From Paenibacillus sp. ACRRY (GTDB lineage: Bacteria; Bacillota; Bacilli; Paenibacillales; Paenibacillaceae), in assembly GCF_022346995.1 (NCBI RefSeq), contig NZ_JAKRNM010000013.1:39234-103233 (forward strand): a stretch of DNA of 64,000 nt, written 5' to 3'. The notes under the pieces were generated by a model, which saw nothing but the letters and a program-made list of their open reading frames with translations, made no database searches and was not told the DNA's origin. The translations under genes and the position numbers were made by a program. How positions within the stretch are numbered: the stretch's first letter is position 1; the number at the start of each line of letters is the position of its first letter. This document shows positions 8,270 through 16,774 of this stretch, one piece after another.

Positions 8270-9904
8270 ATGAAAGCACTTATTGTTGATGATGAAAAGC
8301 ACGTCCGCGACGCAATCCGGCTGCTTGGGCATTGGGATGATCTGGGGATAGATACCCTTCTTGAAGCCGCAGACGGCCATGAAGCAGCAGCAGCAATCTC
8401 TTCCTACCAACCGGAAATTGTTCTTAGCGACATGCGCATGCCTGGTCAGGATGGTATGGCCCTGCTGGAATGGATATCGATTCACGCTCCGCAGAGCAAG
8501 GTACTGGTTATCAGTGGGTATGACGATTTTGAGCTTGTCAGGCATGCGATTCGCTACGGGGGCATGGATTATCTGCTCAAGCCCGTGGAAGCGGATGAGC
8601 TGAATGCTTCCCTATCCAAAGCCGTGAGCGCCTGGCAGGAAGAAGAATCCACCCGTTTGCAGGCAGCACGCCAATCCATTGTAGTCAACCGCATGCGGCC
8701 TCACTATCATGACAGGCTGCTGACAGAACTTGTGACTGGACGTGGCAATGGTCAAGCTCAGATTCAGCGACTGTGGGATGAGCTGAATCTTCCGGTTAAG
8801 GCTGGAAATTGCAATATTGCTGTCACCAGCCTGTCCCATTTGGACGCAGAATGTCTGGCCAAATATCGCAGCCATCCCGACCTGCTTGTATTCTCCGTTC
8901 TGAATATTTGCGCCGAGATGTTATCCACACCTGAGGAAGGCGTAGCATTCCGTCATTTGGATCAGCCTGATGAGATCGTATTATTGCACTGGGGAAGCTG
9001 CACTTCTCTTCGCCCCTTGCTTGAGAAGATAAACGATGGATTGCAGCAAACCATCCAGCGCCGGCTTCACTTTGGTGTCTCTGCGTGCGAATCCTATCCT
9101 TCCGGAATTGCAGCTGCCTATCAGGAAGCCAGCCTCCGGTTATGGAGGCGCAATACGCTCCAGAACGTTCAAAGATTCCACGATTCTCTGGAGACTTCCT
9201 CAGGGAGTAACAAAGGGTTACGTTTAAATGCTTATGAAGAACCCATGCGGCTTGCCTCGATGAGTGGGCGTGCTTCCAGTGTGGCTACTGCTGTGGCAGA
9301 GTGGATCGAGCCCATAACCCAGTTTCAGATCATCTCTGCCGAACAGGTTCATCAGTGGATGGAAGAAATGGAATGGATCCTTGGGCGGTGGCTTGATGAT
9401 GCGGTAGACTCTCCGCCAGCAAGCGATGAGGATGCAGTGGAGGAACAGTCCATCCCATTTGCGGAATTACCATTGGACTCTGAAGGACTACTGTCCTTAT
9501 CGATGCTTCGGTCTCTGCTGGAACAGCGACTACTGGCAGCGGGGAAAGCTCTTACTTTTCATCCAAATACCCATGCTGATCCGATGACCGATATTGCGCG
9601 CTACACAGATGCCCACTATCAAGAGGATCTGTCCCTGCAGCAGATTGCTGCAAGGTTCTATCTCAGCCGAGAGTATATATCTCGCAAATTCAAACAGCAG
9701 TTCGGTTTGAACTGGTCCGAATATCTGGGGAAACTGCGAATTAACAATGCCAAACTGCTCCTCCAGAATCCTTCACTGCGAATCGTTAAAATTTCAGAAA
9801 TGGTTGGATACCAGGATGAGAAGTACTTCAGCAAAGTATTTAAAAAGATGGAAGGCTTAACCCCCGGAGAATATCGTAAAACGTTAACGGAGGCGAATAC
9901 CTAG
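8270..9904 (+). CDS. Response regulator with AraC-type DNA-binding domain, YesN type
   Basis: The 544-residue protein has an N-terminal receiver domain (acidic pair at residues 7-8, phospho-acceptor Asp about 54 in LSDMRMPG, Lys about 104 in YLLKPVE), a long linker, and a C-terminal AraC helix-turn-helix pair ending in LTPGEYRKTL. I chose the ATG at 8270: GGGGGAG lies 8 bp before it, whereas the GTG at 8261 would sit inside that ribosome site. It overlaps the end of the kinase signal region and is certainly co-transcribed with it. Its likely target is the divergent sugar transporter promoter. Its stop codon shares the palindrome CTAG with the stop of the convergent transporter gene. Confidence 0.93.
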   Translation: MKALIVDDEKHVRDAIRLLGHWDDLGIDTLLEAADGHEAAAAISSYQPEIVLSDMRMPGQDGMALLEWISIHAPQSKVLVISGYDDFELVRHAIRYGGMDYLLKPVEADELNASLSKAVSAWQEEESTRLQAARQSIVVNRMRPHYHDRLLTELVTGRGNGQAQIQRLWDELNLPVKAGNCNIAVTSLSHLDAECLAKYRSHPDLLVFSVLNICAEMLSTPEEGVAFRHLDQPDEIVLLHWGSCTSLRPLLEKINDGLQQTIQRRLHFGVSACESYPSGIAAAYQEASLRLWRRNTLQNVQRFHDSLETSSGSNKGLRLNAYEEPMRLASMSGRASSVATAVAEWIEPITQFQIISAEQVHQWMEEMEWILGRWLDDAVDSPPASDEDAVEEQSIPFAELPLDSEGLLSLSMLRSLLEQRLLAAGKALTFHPNTHADPMTDIARYTDAHYQEDLSLQQIAARFYLSREYISRKFKQQFGLNWSEYLGKLRINNAKLLLQNPSLRIVKISEMVGYQDEKYFSKVFKKMEGLTPGEYRKTLTEANT

Positions 9905-10878
9905 CAATTATCTCTTTTATCTTTAATGAAGAATGAAGGCACCAAACGAATGTAGATTAACTCCCCCGCTAATTCGACAATGGTTTGGGTTACGATGGCG
10001 GCAGCAGCTATTGTAGCCCATTCTTCCGGGAGCGCAAGCGCAAGCGGCAGCACGACGAGTGAATTGCGGGTCGCCGAGCTGAAGATCAGCGCACGTCCGG
10101 CACCGACGTCCAGTCGAAACAGAAGGGCCACCAAACGGGATAGAAATGGCATCAATAAAAGAAAAGATACGTAAATAGGAATAGCATTCACGATCATAGC
10201 AAAGTCTGAATACACCTTGCCAATCTGCGAGGCAACCACCACAATTAATGCCAGCGCCATCATCGGAACAGGCAGCCAGGCCGCTGCATCCATCAGCTTC
10301 TCTCCACCTGCGCTTCCCCTCGACCACACTTGAGTAAGGATTGCCAGAATTAAGGGTATAACAATGAGAACCAGGAATGCCTCTACGAATGGCCCCACTT
10401 TCATCAGCTGGGCTGCCTCTTTCCCGGTCAATAACCACAAATACAAAGGCAGTAATACCATCTGCACCACGAATAAGATCGGTGTTACCGCCAGCATAAG
10501 CTTTTCATTCCCACGTCCAAGCTGGGTAAAAACAATGACATAATCGATGCACGGGGTTAGCAGCACCAGGTACACGCCGATAAGAACCGCAGGCGATTGC
10601 GGAAATATCCAGGTTAGCAGCGATACAATTACAGGTACAACGACAAAATTGGCTGTTAGTAAAGCGCCAATAAATCTGTGGTTGGATAATGATTGTTTCA
10701 ACTGCAAAAAAGGAATCTGTGTAAACATGCTGTATAGCAAAATGGCCAGCACGGGTGAAACTGTGTACTGCAAAGCCGATCCCCATTCAGCGTTTCCCAG
10801 GCCAATGGCTGCACCAATAAGCAGTGCAACCATGTAGAACCAGGTTTGTTGCTTCTCCATCGTCTCTCTTGTAAGCAA
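9901..10878 (-). CDS. ACR3/BASS-family transporter (arsenite or bile-acid-sodium symporter-like)
   Basis: This 325-residue membrane protein has about ten hydrophobic helices and the TPCIDYVIVF segment that matches the conserved discontinuous-helix region of the BART superfamily (ACR3 arsenite pumps and bile acid:sodium symporters). Arsenic efflux is one possibility, but no arsR or arsC is nearby and the usual ACR3 cysteine is replaced here only at a neighbouring position, so substrate is open. The start is TTG at 10878 because AAGGAGG lies 7 bp before it; the next in-frame ATG (10860) is too far away. Confidence 0.75.
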   Translation of the reverse strand: MLTRETMEKQQTWFYMVALLIGAAIGLGNAEWGSALQYTVSPVLAILLYSMFTQIPFLQLKQSLSNHRFIGALLTANFVVVPVIVSLLTWIFPQSPAVLIGVYLVLLTPCIDYVIVFTQLGRGNEKLMLAVTPILFVVQMVLLPLYLWLLTGKEAAQLMKVGPFVEAFLVLIVIPLILAILTQVWSRGSAGGEKLMDAAAWLPVPMMALALIVVVASQIGKVYSDFAMIVNAIPIYVSFLLLMPFLSRLVALLFRLDVGAGRALIFSSATRNSLVVLPLALALPEEWATIAAAAIVTQTIVELAGELIYIRLVPSFFIKDKRDNC

Positions 10879-11087
10879 ACTTCATCCTCCTTATTTGGGG
10901 CATATTCTTCTTGCATTATGCGTACATTGGACAGAGCATGGATCAGGGAGCAAAAAATACGGGTCACACCATCATGCATCCTGTGAATTTTTTGCGGCTC
11001 CTTATTAGAATGTGGAAGAATTGGGTATATTCATTGTAGACTGACCCGTGGTTCATTTATTCTTTTGTAAACCAAGGAGGATGCACA

Positions 11088-11846
11088 ATGTCTCGTAACA
11101 ATCCGTACAAATGGTTAAACGCGATTGGTTTTATCGCAGTTATCGTTGTAAACTACCTGTCGAATTCTCTACCCATCGGCGGGAGAACCAACAAGGAAGT
11201 ATCCGATATGTATCCTGTGCTGCTTACACCTTCAGGGTACGCCTTCTCCATCTGGGGATTAATCTATCTGCTGCTTGCAGGCTTCGTGATCTATCAGTTT
11301 CTTCCTTCATCGTTTAAAAGGGATTCCATCACCCGGCTCGGTTACTGGTTTCTGGCAAGCTGCGTCTTTAACGTAGCTTGGATCTTCGCTTTTCAAAATC
11401 TTCAGACAGGCCTCGCCCTGCTTATTATTGTATTGCTTCTGCTGTGCCTGATCATGCTGTATCTCAAAACGCGCGCCATCACCCTCCCAACAACGGCGGA
11501 GATTTGGCTGGTTAAACTGCCATTCAGCATCTATCTTGGATGGGTTAGTGTGGCGACCATTATTAATGCAGCTGTTCTATTATACAAAATTGGCTGGGAT
11601 GGTTTCGGTATCAGCGAACCTGCCTGGACGATTATCATGCTCATTGTAGGTCTTGTGCTGGCTGTATTCGTGAGTTTCCCTTATCGGGACAGCATCTACC
11701 CGCTTGTATTTACGTGGGCATATATTGCCATCGCACTTAAGCAGAAAGATGTTTCCTCCGTTTATTATACGGCGATTATCCTTGCAATCTTGCTTGCGAT
11801 CTATGCCGTATATCTCTTCTTCGCCCGTAACCAAGACCGTGATTAA
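11088..11846 (+). CDS. TspO/MBR-like tryptophan-rich membrane protein
   Basis: This 252-residue protein has about seven hydrophobic segments. The N-terminal half has the features of the TspO/MBR family as found in bacilli (PSGYAFSIWGLIYLLLAGF and repeated Trp residues at helix ends). It is longer than the 160-residue classical TspO. Family members bind tetrapyrroles or act in stress signalling; the role here is not shown. AAGGAGG lies 7 bp before the ATG, and a bidirectional terminator follows. Confidence 0.75.
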   Translation: MSRNNPYKWLNAIGFIAVIVVNYLSNSLPIGGRTNKEVSDMYPVLLTPSGYAFSIWGLIYLLLAGFVIYQFLPSSFKRDSITRLGYWFLASCVFNVAWIFAFQNLQTGLALLIIVLLLLCLIMLYLKTRAITLPTTAEIWLVKLPFSIYLGWVSVATIINAAVLLYKIGWDGFGISEPAWTIIMLIVGLVLAVFVSFPYRDSIYPLVFTWAYIAIALKQKDVSSVYYTAIILAILLAIYAVYLFFARNQDRD

Positions 11847-11875
11847 GTGGAAAGAATCCATTGTAAACGTCGTTG

Positions 11876-11918
11876 AAAAAAGCCGATTCCGGTCAACTCA
11901 TTCGGAATCGGCTTTTTA
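11876..11918. terminator. Bidirectional terminator between TspO-like and ridA
   Basis: Arms AAAAAGCCGATTCCG and CGGAATCGGCTTTTT form a 15-bp perfect stem with U runs on both strands, serving the two convergent genes. Confidence 0.85.
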
Positions 11919-11952
11919 TGTATTGTAACACTCAGAGAAGAGTGTTCCCGTT

Positions 11953-12327
11953 CTATTTCAGGGCGATAACTTCGATCTCCACAAGCGCATCCTTCGGCAA
12001 ACGAGCTACTTCAACCGCACTGCGTGCCGGGTAAGGCTGTTCGAAAAATGTGCTGTATACCTCATTCACAGGAACAAAGTCGTTCATGTCTTTCAGGAAT
12101 ACAGTCGTTTTAACCACTTTATCCATGCTTGTGCCTGCTGCTTCCAATATTGCTTTTACGTTACTTAAGGACAAGCGGGTCTGTTCCTGAACATCTGCGC
12201 CGAACTCTCCCGTTTGGGGATTCAGGCCTAGCTGACCGGATGTGTAGACAAAATCGCCTGCAGCAACAGCCTGGCTGTATGGACCGATAGCACCTGGAGC
12301 CTGATCTGTAGAAATTGGTTTTTTCAT
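11953..12327 (-). CDS. ridA: RidA family enamine/imine deaminase
   Basis: The 124-residue YjgF/YER057c/UK114 protein hydrolyses reactive 2-aminoacrylate-type enamines formed by PLP enzymes, protecting those enzymes. Family signatures are GPYSQAV near the N-terminus, YTSGQLGLNP, and the C-terminal PARSAVEVARLPKDALVEIE with the substrate-binding Arg. The ATG at 12327 is preferred over the ATG 18 bp upstream, because the upstream ATG overlaps the AAGGAG ribosome site that lies 9 bp before the chosen start. It is a single gene. Confidence 0.95.
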   Translation of the reverse strand: MKKPISTDQAPGAIGPYSQAVAAGDFVYTSGQLGLNPQTGEFGADVQEQTRLSLSNVKAILEAAGTSMDKVVKTTVFLKDMNDFVPVNEVYSTFFEQPYPARSAVEVARLPKDALVEIEVIALK

Positions 12328-12399
12328 GGGCCGATTCTCCTTCATGTTTTCAAGTTTTGAAGCTTATTATACCATGTTCCTCTCCTGCCAAGAAACATC

Positions 12400-13080
12400 T
12401 CAGGAATTCTCTGTGCCAAGTGCATGAATCACTTCATTGGAGTAGACATGGTTGCCTTTGGCTCTGACAAGCGCAATATTAATCATAGCCCTGGCGATGG
12501 TTGAAGCATGTATCGCACGGTATTTGGCAGCTTTCCCCTTCATCCAGCGATCCATGAAGGTCATCAGGTGGGCGGCAAGCTGTTCTCCAACACGCTTTTC
12601 TCCGCGGTCACCCAAGATCAGCGATGGTCTGAAGATATGCAAAGAACGGAAACCAACCGAGGATAGAGCTTGCTCCATCTCTCCTTTGGTTCGACTATAA
12701 AATACTCGCGAACCCGCATTCGCCCCCATGGAGGAAATCACAAGCATCTGGGACAACCCCTGCTCGTTCGCAAGTTTGGCCGCTTCTACCGGATAGTGAA
12801 GATCGACCTTGCGGAAATTTTCCTGACTGCCTGCTTTTTTGATCGTCGTGCCCAGACAGCAGTATAAGTCATCCATATGATGAAACAAATCCTTGGCGTC
12901 CCCCAGTTGATCCCAATCCACGACATATTGTTCAAGCTTGGGATGCTCAAGTTCCAGTCGCTTCCTGACCAGAATGCGTACTAATCCATATTCGGGTTGC
13001 CGAAGCAAACGATGGACGAGCAAGCTGCCCACCAGACCTGTGGCCCCGATCACAACGGCCTTTCGCCCGCTAATTTCCAT
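12400..13080 (-). CDS. NAD(P)-binding oxidoreductase, TIP30/HTATIP2-like atypical SDR
   Basis: This protein of about 226 residues has a GATGLVG dinucleotide-binding loop close to the N-terminus and the YCCLGTTIKKAGS segment characteristic of the TIP30/CC3 group of atypical SDRs, followed by YSRTKGEMEQAL carrying the Tyr-x3-Lys pair. Substrate is not known. The second ATG (13080) is chosen because GGAGGG lies 6 bp before it and directly abuts the first ATG. It follows the MFS gene by about 25 bp and is probably in its operon. Confidence 0.85.
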   Translation of the reverse strand: MEISGRKAVVIGATGLVGSLLVHRLLRQPEYGLVRILVRKRLELEHPKLEQYVVDWDQLGDAKDLFHHMDDLYCCLGTTIKKAGSQENFRKVDLHYPVEAAKLANEQGLSQMLVISSMGANAGSRVFYSRTKGEMEQALSSVGFRSLHIFRPSLILGDRGEKRVGEQLAAHLMTFMDRWMKGKAAKYRAIHASTIARAMINIALVRAKGNHVYSNEVIHALGTENS

Positions 13081-13105
13081 ACTCATCCCTCCATTTCATC
13101 TGTGA

Positions 13106-14380
13106 TTATGATCTCAGAAGTACTCGGCGCCCCAACGTAAAAGCAAGAAGCAGCATGGCGACACCAATACCTACCTGAAATCCATAGGTAGCCATCCAAT
13201 TCAGCGTCTCCGGCCATTCTTCCATTTTCTCATACAACCAACCGCCAATCAGCGGTCCGAGGAACGACGTTACCCCTGTTAAGGCTGAGTAGACGGCGAC
13301 GAACATCGGTCTTTCACTTTTTGGCGTATCTCCGATCGTAAAGTTGAAGGCCAGCTGGTTAAATCCTCCGACACCGATACCAAGAAAGATATGAGACATA
13401 AAAAGTGCAATCAAAACGGGCATAAACGACATTAAACCCCAGGACAGACAGGAGAGTGCGATGATCGGCAATGTCCAAAATAATAAGGTTTTGTTGCTGA
13501 ATCGTGCGTTCAGATTACCCCAAATATAGAATCCGGCCATCATGACGATGGTCTGTACCACCGTAATGAGAGAAACCATCTGATAATTAATGTTAAGCAA
13601 GTCAAGCATTACATAAGAATACAGCGGAACAATCAGAGTCTGAATCCATAACCAAACCGCCAGAAATAGCGCAGCTTTCAGAAAAGACCGATCCTGAAAC
13701 GGCTTGTTCAACATCCGCCAGAAAACCGTCTCGGTCGAACGTTCAAAGGGGACATCCGGATAGAAGAAATAAATGACGATATTCGCTATCGCACAGATCC
13801 ATACCGGAATAAACAGAATCAGGAAGCCCGCCTCGCCCGGAAAACGGTCCAAAACGATACCTCCTACAAACAAGCATACGCTTCCAAGCGCATTCAGAAT
13901 CGTATTCCGAATGCCGAAATAACGTCCCCTCACTTTGGCAGGTACGATGTCCCCAATCAAAGAGGTCCAGATCATGCCCCCGATGGTATTGGATATGAAT
14001 GCAACCGTGTACATTCCAATGTAAACGCCTACCCACCATTCTTTGGGGAAAAGGAAGGGAATTAATCCGGTCGCGCTCCACAAGATGCGATGTACCCCAA
14101 CGAATAGCAGCAGCATGCGTTTCCGGCTGCGAATACGCTGCATCCAGAAGGCTGCTCCAATCTGGGCGATATTCACAAACGTGGTTATGGCGAGTACAAA
14201 ACCAATGTGTCTTGACCCGGCCCCAAGATACAGCAGAAATCCCGTTAAGAATGGTCCACCCAGCAATGTTTGCAATATAATTGCCGGTACACCCTCCCAT
14301 GTTGCGATCGATAAGTTGATGCGTTGTGTCGAACCCTTGCGACGTTTGCCAGCAAACGAGGGAGGGTTAACTTTGACCAT
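13106..14380 (-). CDS. MFS transporter
   Basis: This 424-residue integral membrane carrier has about twelve hydrophobic helices and MFS-like loop motifs (DIVPAKVRGRYFGIRN after helix 4). The substrate is unknown. The nearest ribosome-site-like AAGGAG is about 18 bp upstream of the ATG, farther than usual; a small GTAT/ATAC hairpin lies between and might bring it closer. It is upstream of and probably co-transcribed with the TIP30-like reductase. Confidence 0.88.
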   Translation of the reverse strand: MVKVNPPSFAGKRRKGSTQRINLSIATWEGVPAIILQTLLGGPFLTGFLLYLGAGSRHIGFVLAITTFVNIAQIGAAFWMQRIRSRKRMLLLFVGVHRILWSATGLIPFLFPKEWWVGVYIGMYTVAFISNTIGGMIWTSLIGDIVPAKVRGRYFGIRNTILNALGSVCLFVGGIVLDRFPGEAGFLILFIPVWICAIANIVIYFFYPDVPFERSTETVFWRMLNKPFQDRSFLKAALFLAVWLWIQTLIVPLYSYVMLDLLNINYQMVSLITVVQTIVMMAGFYIWGNLNARFSNKTLLFWTLPIIALSCLSWGLMSFMPVLIALFMSHIFLGIGVGGFNQLAFNFTIGDTPKSERPMFVAVYSALTGVTSFLGPLIGGWLYEKMEEWPETLNWMATYGFQVGIGVAMLLLAFTLGRRVLLRS

Positions 14381-14471
14381 CTTCTGTATGGGGATACACT
14401 CCTTAGACCGGGTTTTGACTGCCGGCCGATGCTAGTTATCACCACAAATTCTACTCACAGCAAGATGGTTG

Positions 14472-15887
14472 TCAACTCATTTTTTCATGGTTTAGGGGAA
14501 GGTACAGCCGGAAGGTACTTCCCTTGCCTTCAACACTTTCAAGCTGTATTGATCCGTCCAATAAGCGCGCCAAATCCCGACTGATGGACAGGCCAAGTCC
14601 TGTGCCGCCGAATTTGCGACTGATCGACCCATCCGCTTGCTGAAAAGCTTCGAAAATGGAGTGGTGCTTATCTGCAGGAATGCCAATTCCCGTGTCTTTG
14701 ACCGAGAAGACCAGCCATTTCCCCGAACGTTCGGGCTCGTCCCACTGTTCGGTGCTCACCGTCAATTGTACGGCTCCTTTATGCGTAAACTTGATGGCAT
14801 TGGACATTAGATTACGCAAAATTTGCTGCACGCGCTGTGGGTCAGACCACAATGTGTCTGGTGCGTCAGGCGATTTCTCCATCAGCAGCTGTATTCCCTT
14901 TTTCACAGCCACCAACCGGAAGTGACTCATTACGTCTTCAGCGAGCTGCGACACACTAATATCCTCATATACGATATCAAGCCGCCCAGCCTCTACTTTT
15001 GATAAATCCAGAATATCGTTAATCAACGTAAGCAGTTCCTGGCCCGATTGGTCAATCATCGCTGCAAACCGAGCGATATCCTCCTGGTCCATCGTATCGC
15101 TGTTTTCATTAATCATCTGTGCAAAGTTAATCACACTGTTGAGCGGTGTTCGCAGCTCATGCGACATGTTGGCAAGAAATTCGGACTTATACTGCGAAGC
15201 CAGCATCAACTGCTTGGCTCGCTCTTCAAGCACAATTTTGGCCCTCTGCAGCTCTTCCTTCTGCACAGACAATAAGCGGTTGGTACTTTGGATAAGTAGA
15301 ATCCGATTCTGTTCATTCTGAAAGTCCCGCAGGATAAAAGCAAAAATAAGACTAAGTAAAATACCGGTAGGAAGCGTGTAGGGCATAATATGAGAGAAGA
15401 AATACGTTGGAGGAAAGACGCCAAGCAGGGCAATATTGATGCTGTTGACGACATTGACGATCACAATAACCAGCACGCCCTTGATAACGAGTCTGTAGTC
15501 ACTGCGTCTCATCCATATATTTAACCCAGCACATACCACACCAAGGATGGCCATGTTACCCAGAGCTGCGAGTGTAGCTTCATTAATACCAAAGGTCAAT
15601 CGGGTCAAGCCGATCCCAACACCAATAATAATTAAACTATAGGACTGCCTGAAGGTCAGAACAGCAATAATTAATGGAACAAACCGGAGGTCAAAGATCA
15701 CTTCATCAGTTAATTGAAAGCCAAATACCGTACTAATCCAACCCGCAAAGATAAGAACCAGCACAGAGCTCCATTGTTTAAACCTGGAGGATACACGTAT
15801 CACAATGTATTTATAGAACACACTAGCCAGATAGGCTATGGTGATCAGCATCCCCATATTTAATACGAACATCTTAGAAAATTGCAT
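14472..15887 (-). CDS. Orphan membrane sensor histidine kinase (5TM-type sensor)
   Basis: This 471-residue kinase begins with five to six hydrophobic helices resembling the 5TM-5TMR_LYT or MHYT-like sensor layout, then a coiled-coil linker, the HisKA phospho-acceptor box (FLANMSHELRTPLN) and the HATPase_c domain with an N-box (NLMSNAIKF), G1 (DTGIGIP) and G2 (GGTGLGLSI). There is no receiver domain at its C-terminus and no response regulator next to it, so its partner must be elsewhere. The ligand is unknown; the sensor helices suggest something in or near the membrane. Confidence 0.9.
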   Translation of the reverse strand: MQFSKMFVLNMGMLITIAYLASVFYKYIVIRVSSRFKQWSSVLVLIFAGWISTVFGFQLTDEVIFDLRFVPLIIAVLTFRQSYSLIIIGVGIGLTRLTFGINEATLAALGNMAILGVVCAGLNIWMRRSDYRLVIKGVLVIVIVNVVNSINIALLGVFPPTYFFSHIMPYTLPTGILLSLIFAFILRDFQNEQNRILLIQSTNRLLSVQKEELQRAKIVLEERAKQLMLASQYKSEFLANMSHELRTPLNSVINFAQMINENSDTMDQEDIARFAAMIDQSGQELLTLINDILDLSKVEAGRLDIVYEDISVSQLAEDVMSHFRLVAVKKGIQLLMEKSPDAPDTLWSDPQRVQQILRNLMSNAIKFTHKGAVQLTVSTEQWDEPERSGKWLVFSVKDTGIGIPADKHHSIFEAFQQADGSISRKFGGTGLGLSISRDLARLLDGSIQLESVEGKGSTFRLYLPLNHEKMS

Positions 15888-16120
15888 TCACTCACTCCTG
15901 TTGTCCCGATTTCGTTCGTAGACACACCATTTGTCCGCATGTACTTCTATCATATCATGCCCGTAGAGCCTTCGACATTCCTGGCTCGTCAAAAAAATAC
16001 ACAAAAATACACAAATCCGGATTCAATTTGTGTTCAAAACATAGTAGAATATAGTGTTGTTTAATTTATCGCTGTGATCCACTTCCTTGACGGACTTGGA
16101 TTGAAAGGAGAAACGTTGTA

Positions 16121-16774
16121 GTGCAAACGTTAAAAAGTAAATCCTATTGGCTGTCATTAAGCTTGATGCTTTCTCTGGCTGTCATGGGACTGTTATATGA
16201 TGTTCTTAACAGCCCTGAGCGCGGATTCGCCGTGCTCAATTCACCGATCGATCGGCTCATTCCTTTCGTACCCGGAATGTCCCTTCCTTATCTGGGCTGG
16301 TACCCATTTGTGTTCGGTGTACTGGCATATCTCTGTGCCAAAGACAGGCTTACCTATTATCGCGTGCTCCTGTCCATGAACATCTGTGTATGGATCTGTT
16401 ATCTGATTTATTTCAACTTTCAGACCAGTGTTGCTAGACCAGAAATTACAGGTACAGGCCTTGGCGCATCCGTCCTGGGATGGCTCTATAGCCAGGATCG
16501 ACCTTATAATTGCTTCCCAAGCATTCATGCACTTCATTCCTATCTCGTTATGCGAGCAGTCCTCTCGGTACAGAGCATTCGCCGTTATGTCAAACTGCTC
16601 GTAGCGGCTGGCGCAACACTAATTGTGCTGTCTACCCTGCTAATTAAGCAGCATGTGATCTATGATGCTCTGGGTGCCATCATCCTTGGTGAGTGCATCT
16701 TCACCATTATTACCGGACTTTCCTTACACCGGCGGCGCCGGAAAGGGTCGAAGTGGACAGAGGGGATCAACTAA
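16121..16774 (+). CDS. PAP2-superfamily membrane phosphatase/transferase
   Basis: This 217-residue protein has about six hydrophobic segments. Two PAP2 motifs are visible: CFPSIHALHS (the PSxH motif) and KQHVIYDALG (the HxxxD motif), which carry the catalytic histidines of lipid-phosphate phosphatases and related inositolphosphotransferases. The first, KxxxxxxRP-type motif is not obvious, as in the inositolphosphorylceramide-synthase-like branch. The start is GTG with AAAGGAG 11 bp before it. The last 8 bp overlap the convergent HD-GYP gene. Confidence 0.85.
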   Translation: MQTLKSKSYWLSLSLMLSLAVMGLLYDVLNSPERGFAVLNSPIDRLIPFVPGMSLPYLGWYPFVFGVLAYLCAKDRLTYYRVLLSMNICVWICYLIYFNFQTSVARPEITGTGLGASVLGWLYSQDRPYNCFPSIHALHSYLVMRAVLSVQSIRRYVKLLVAAGATLIVLSTLLIKQHVIYDALGAIILGECIFTIITGLSLHRRRRKGSKWTEGIN

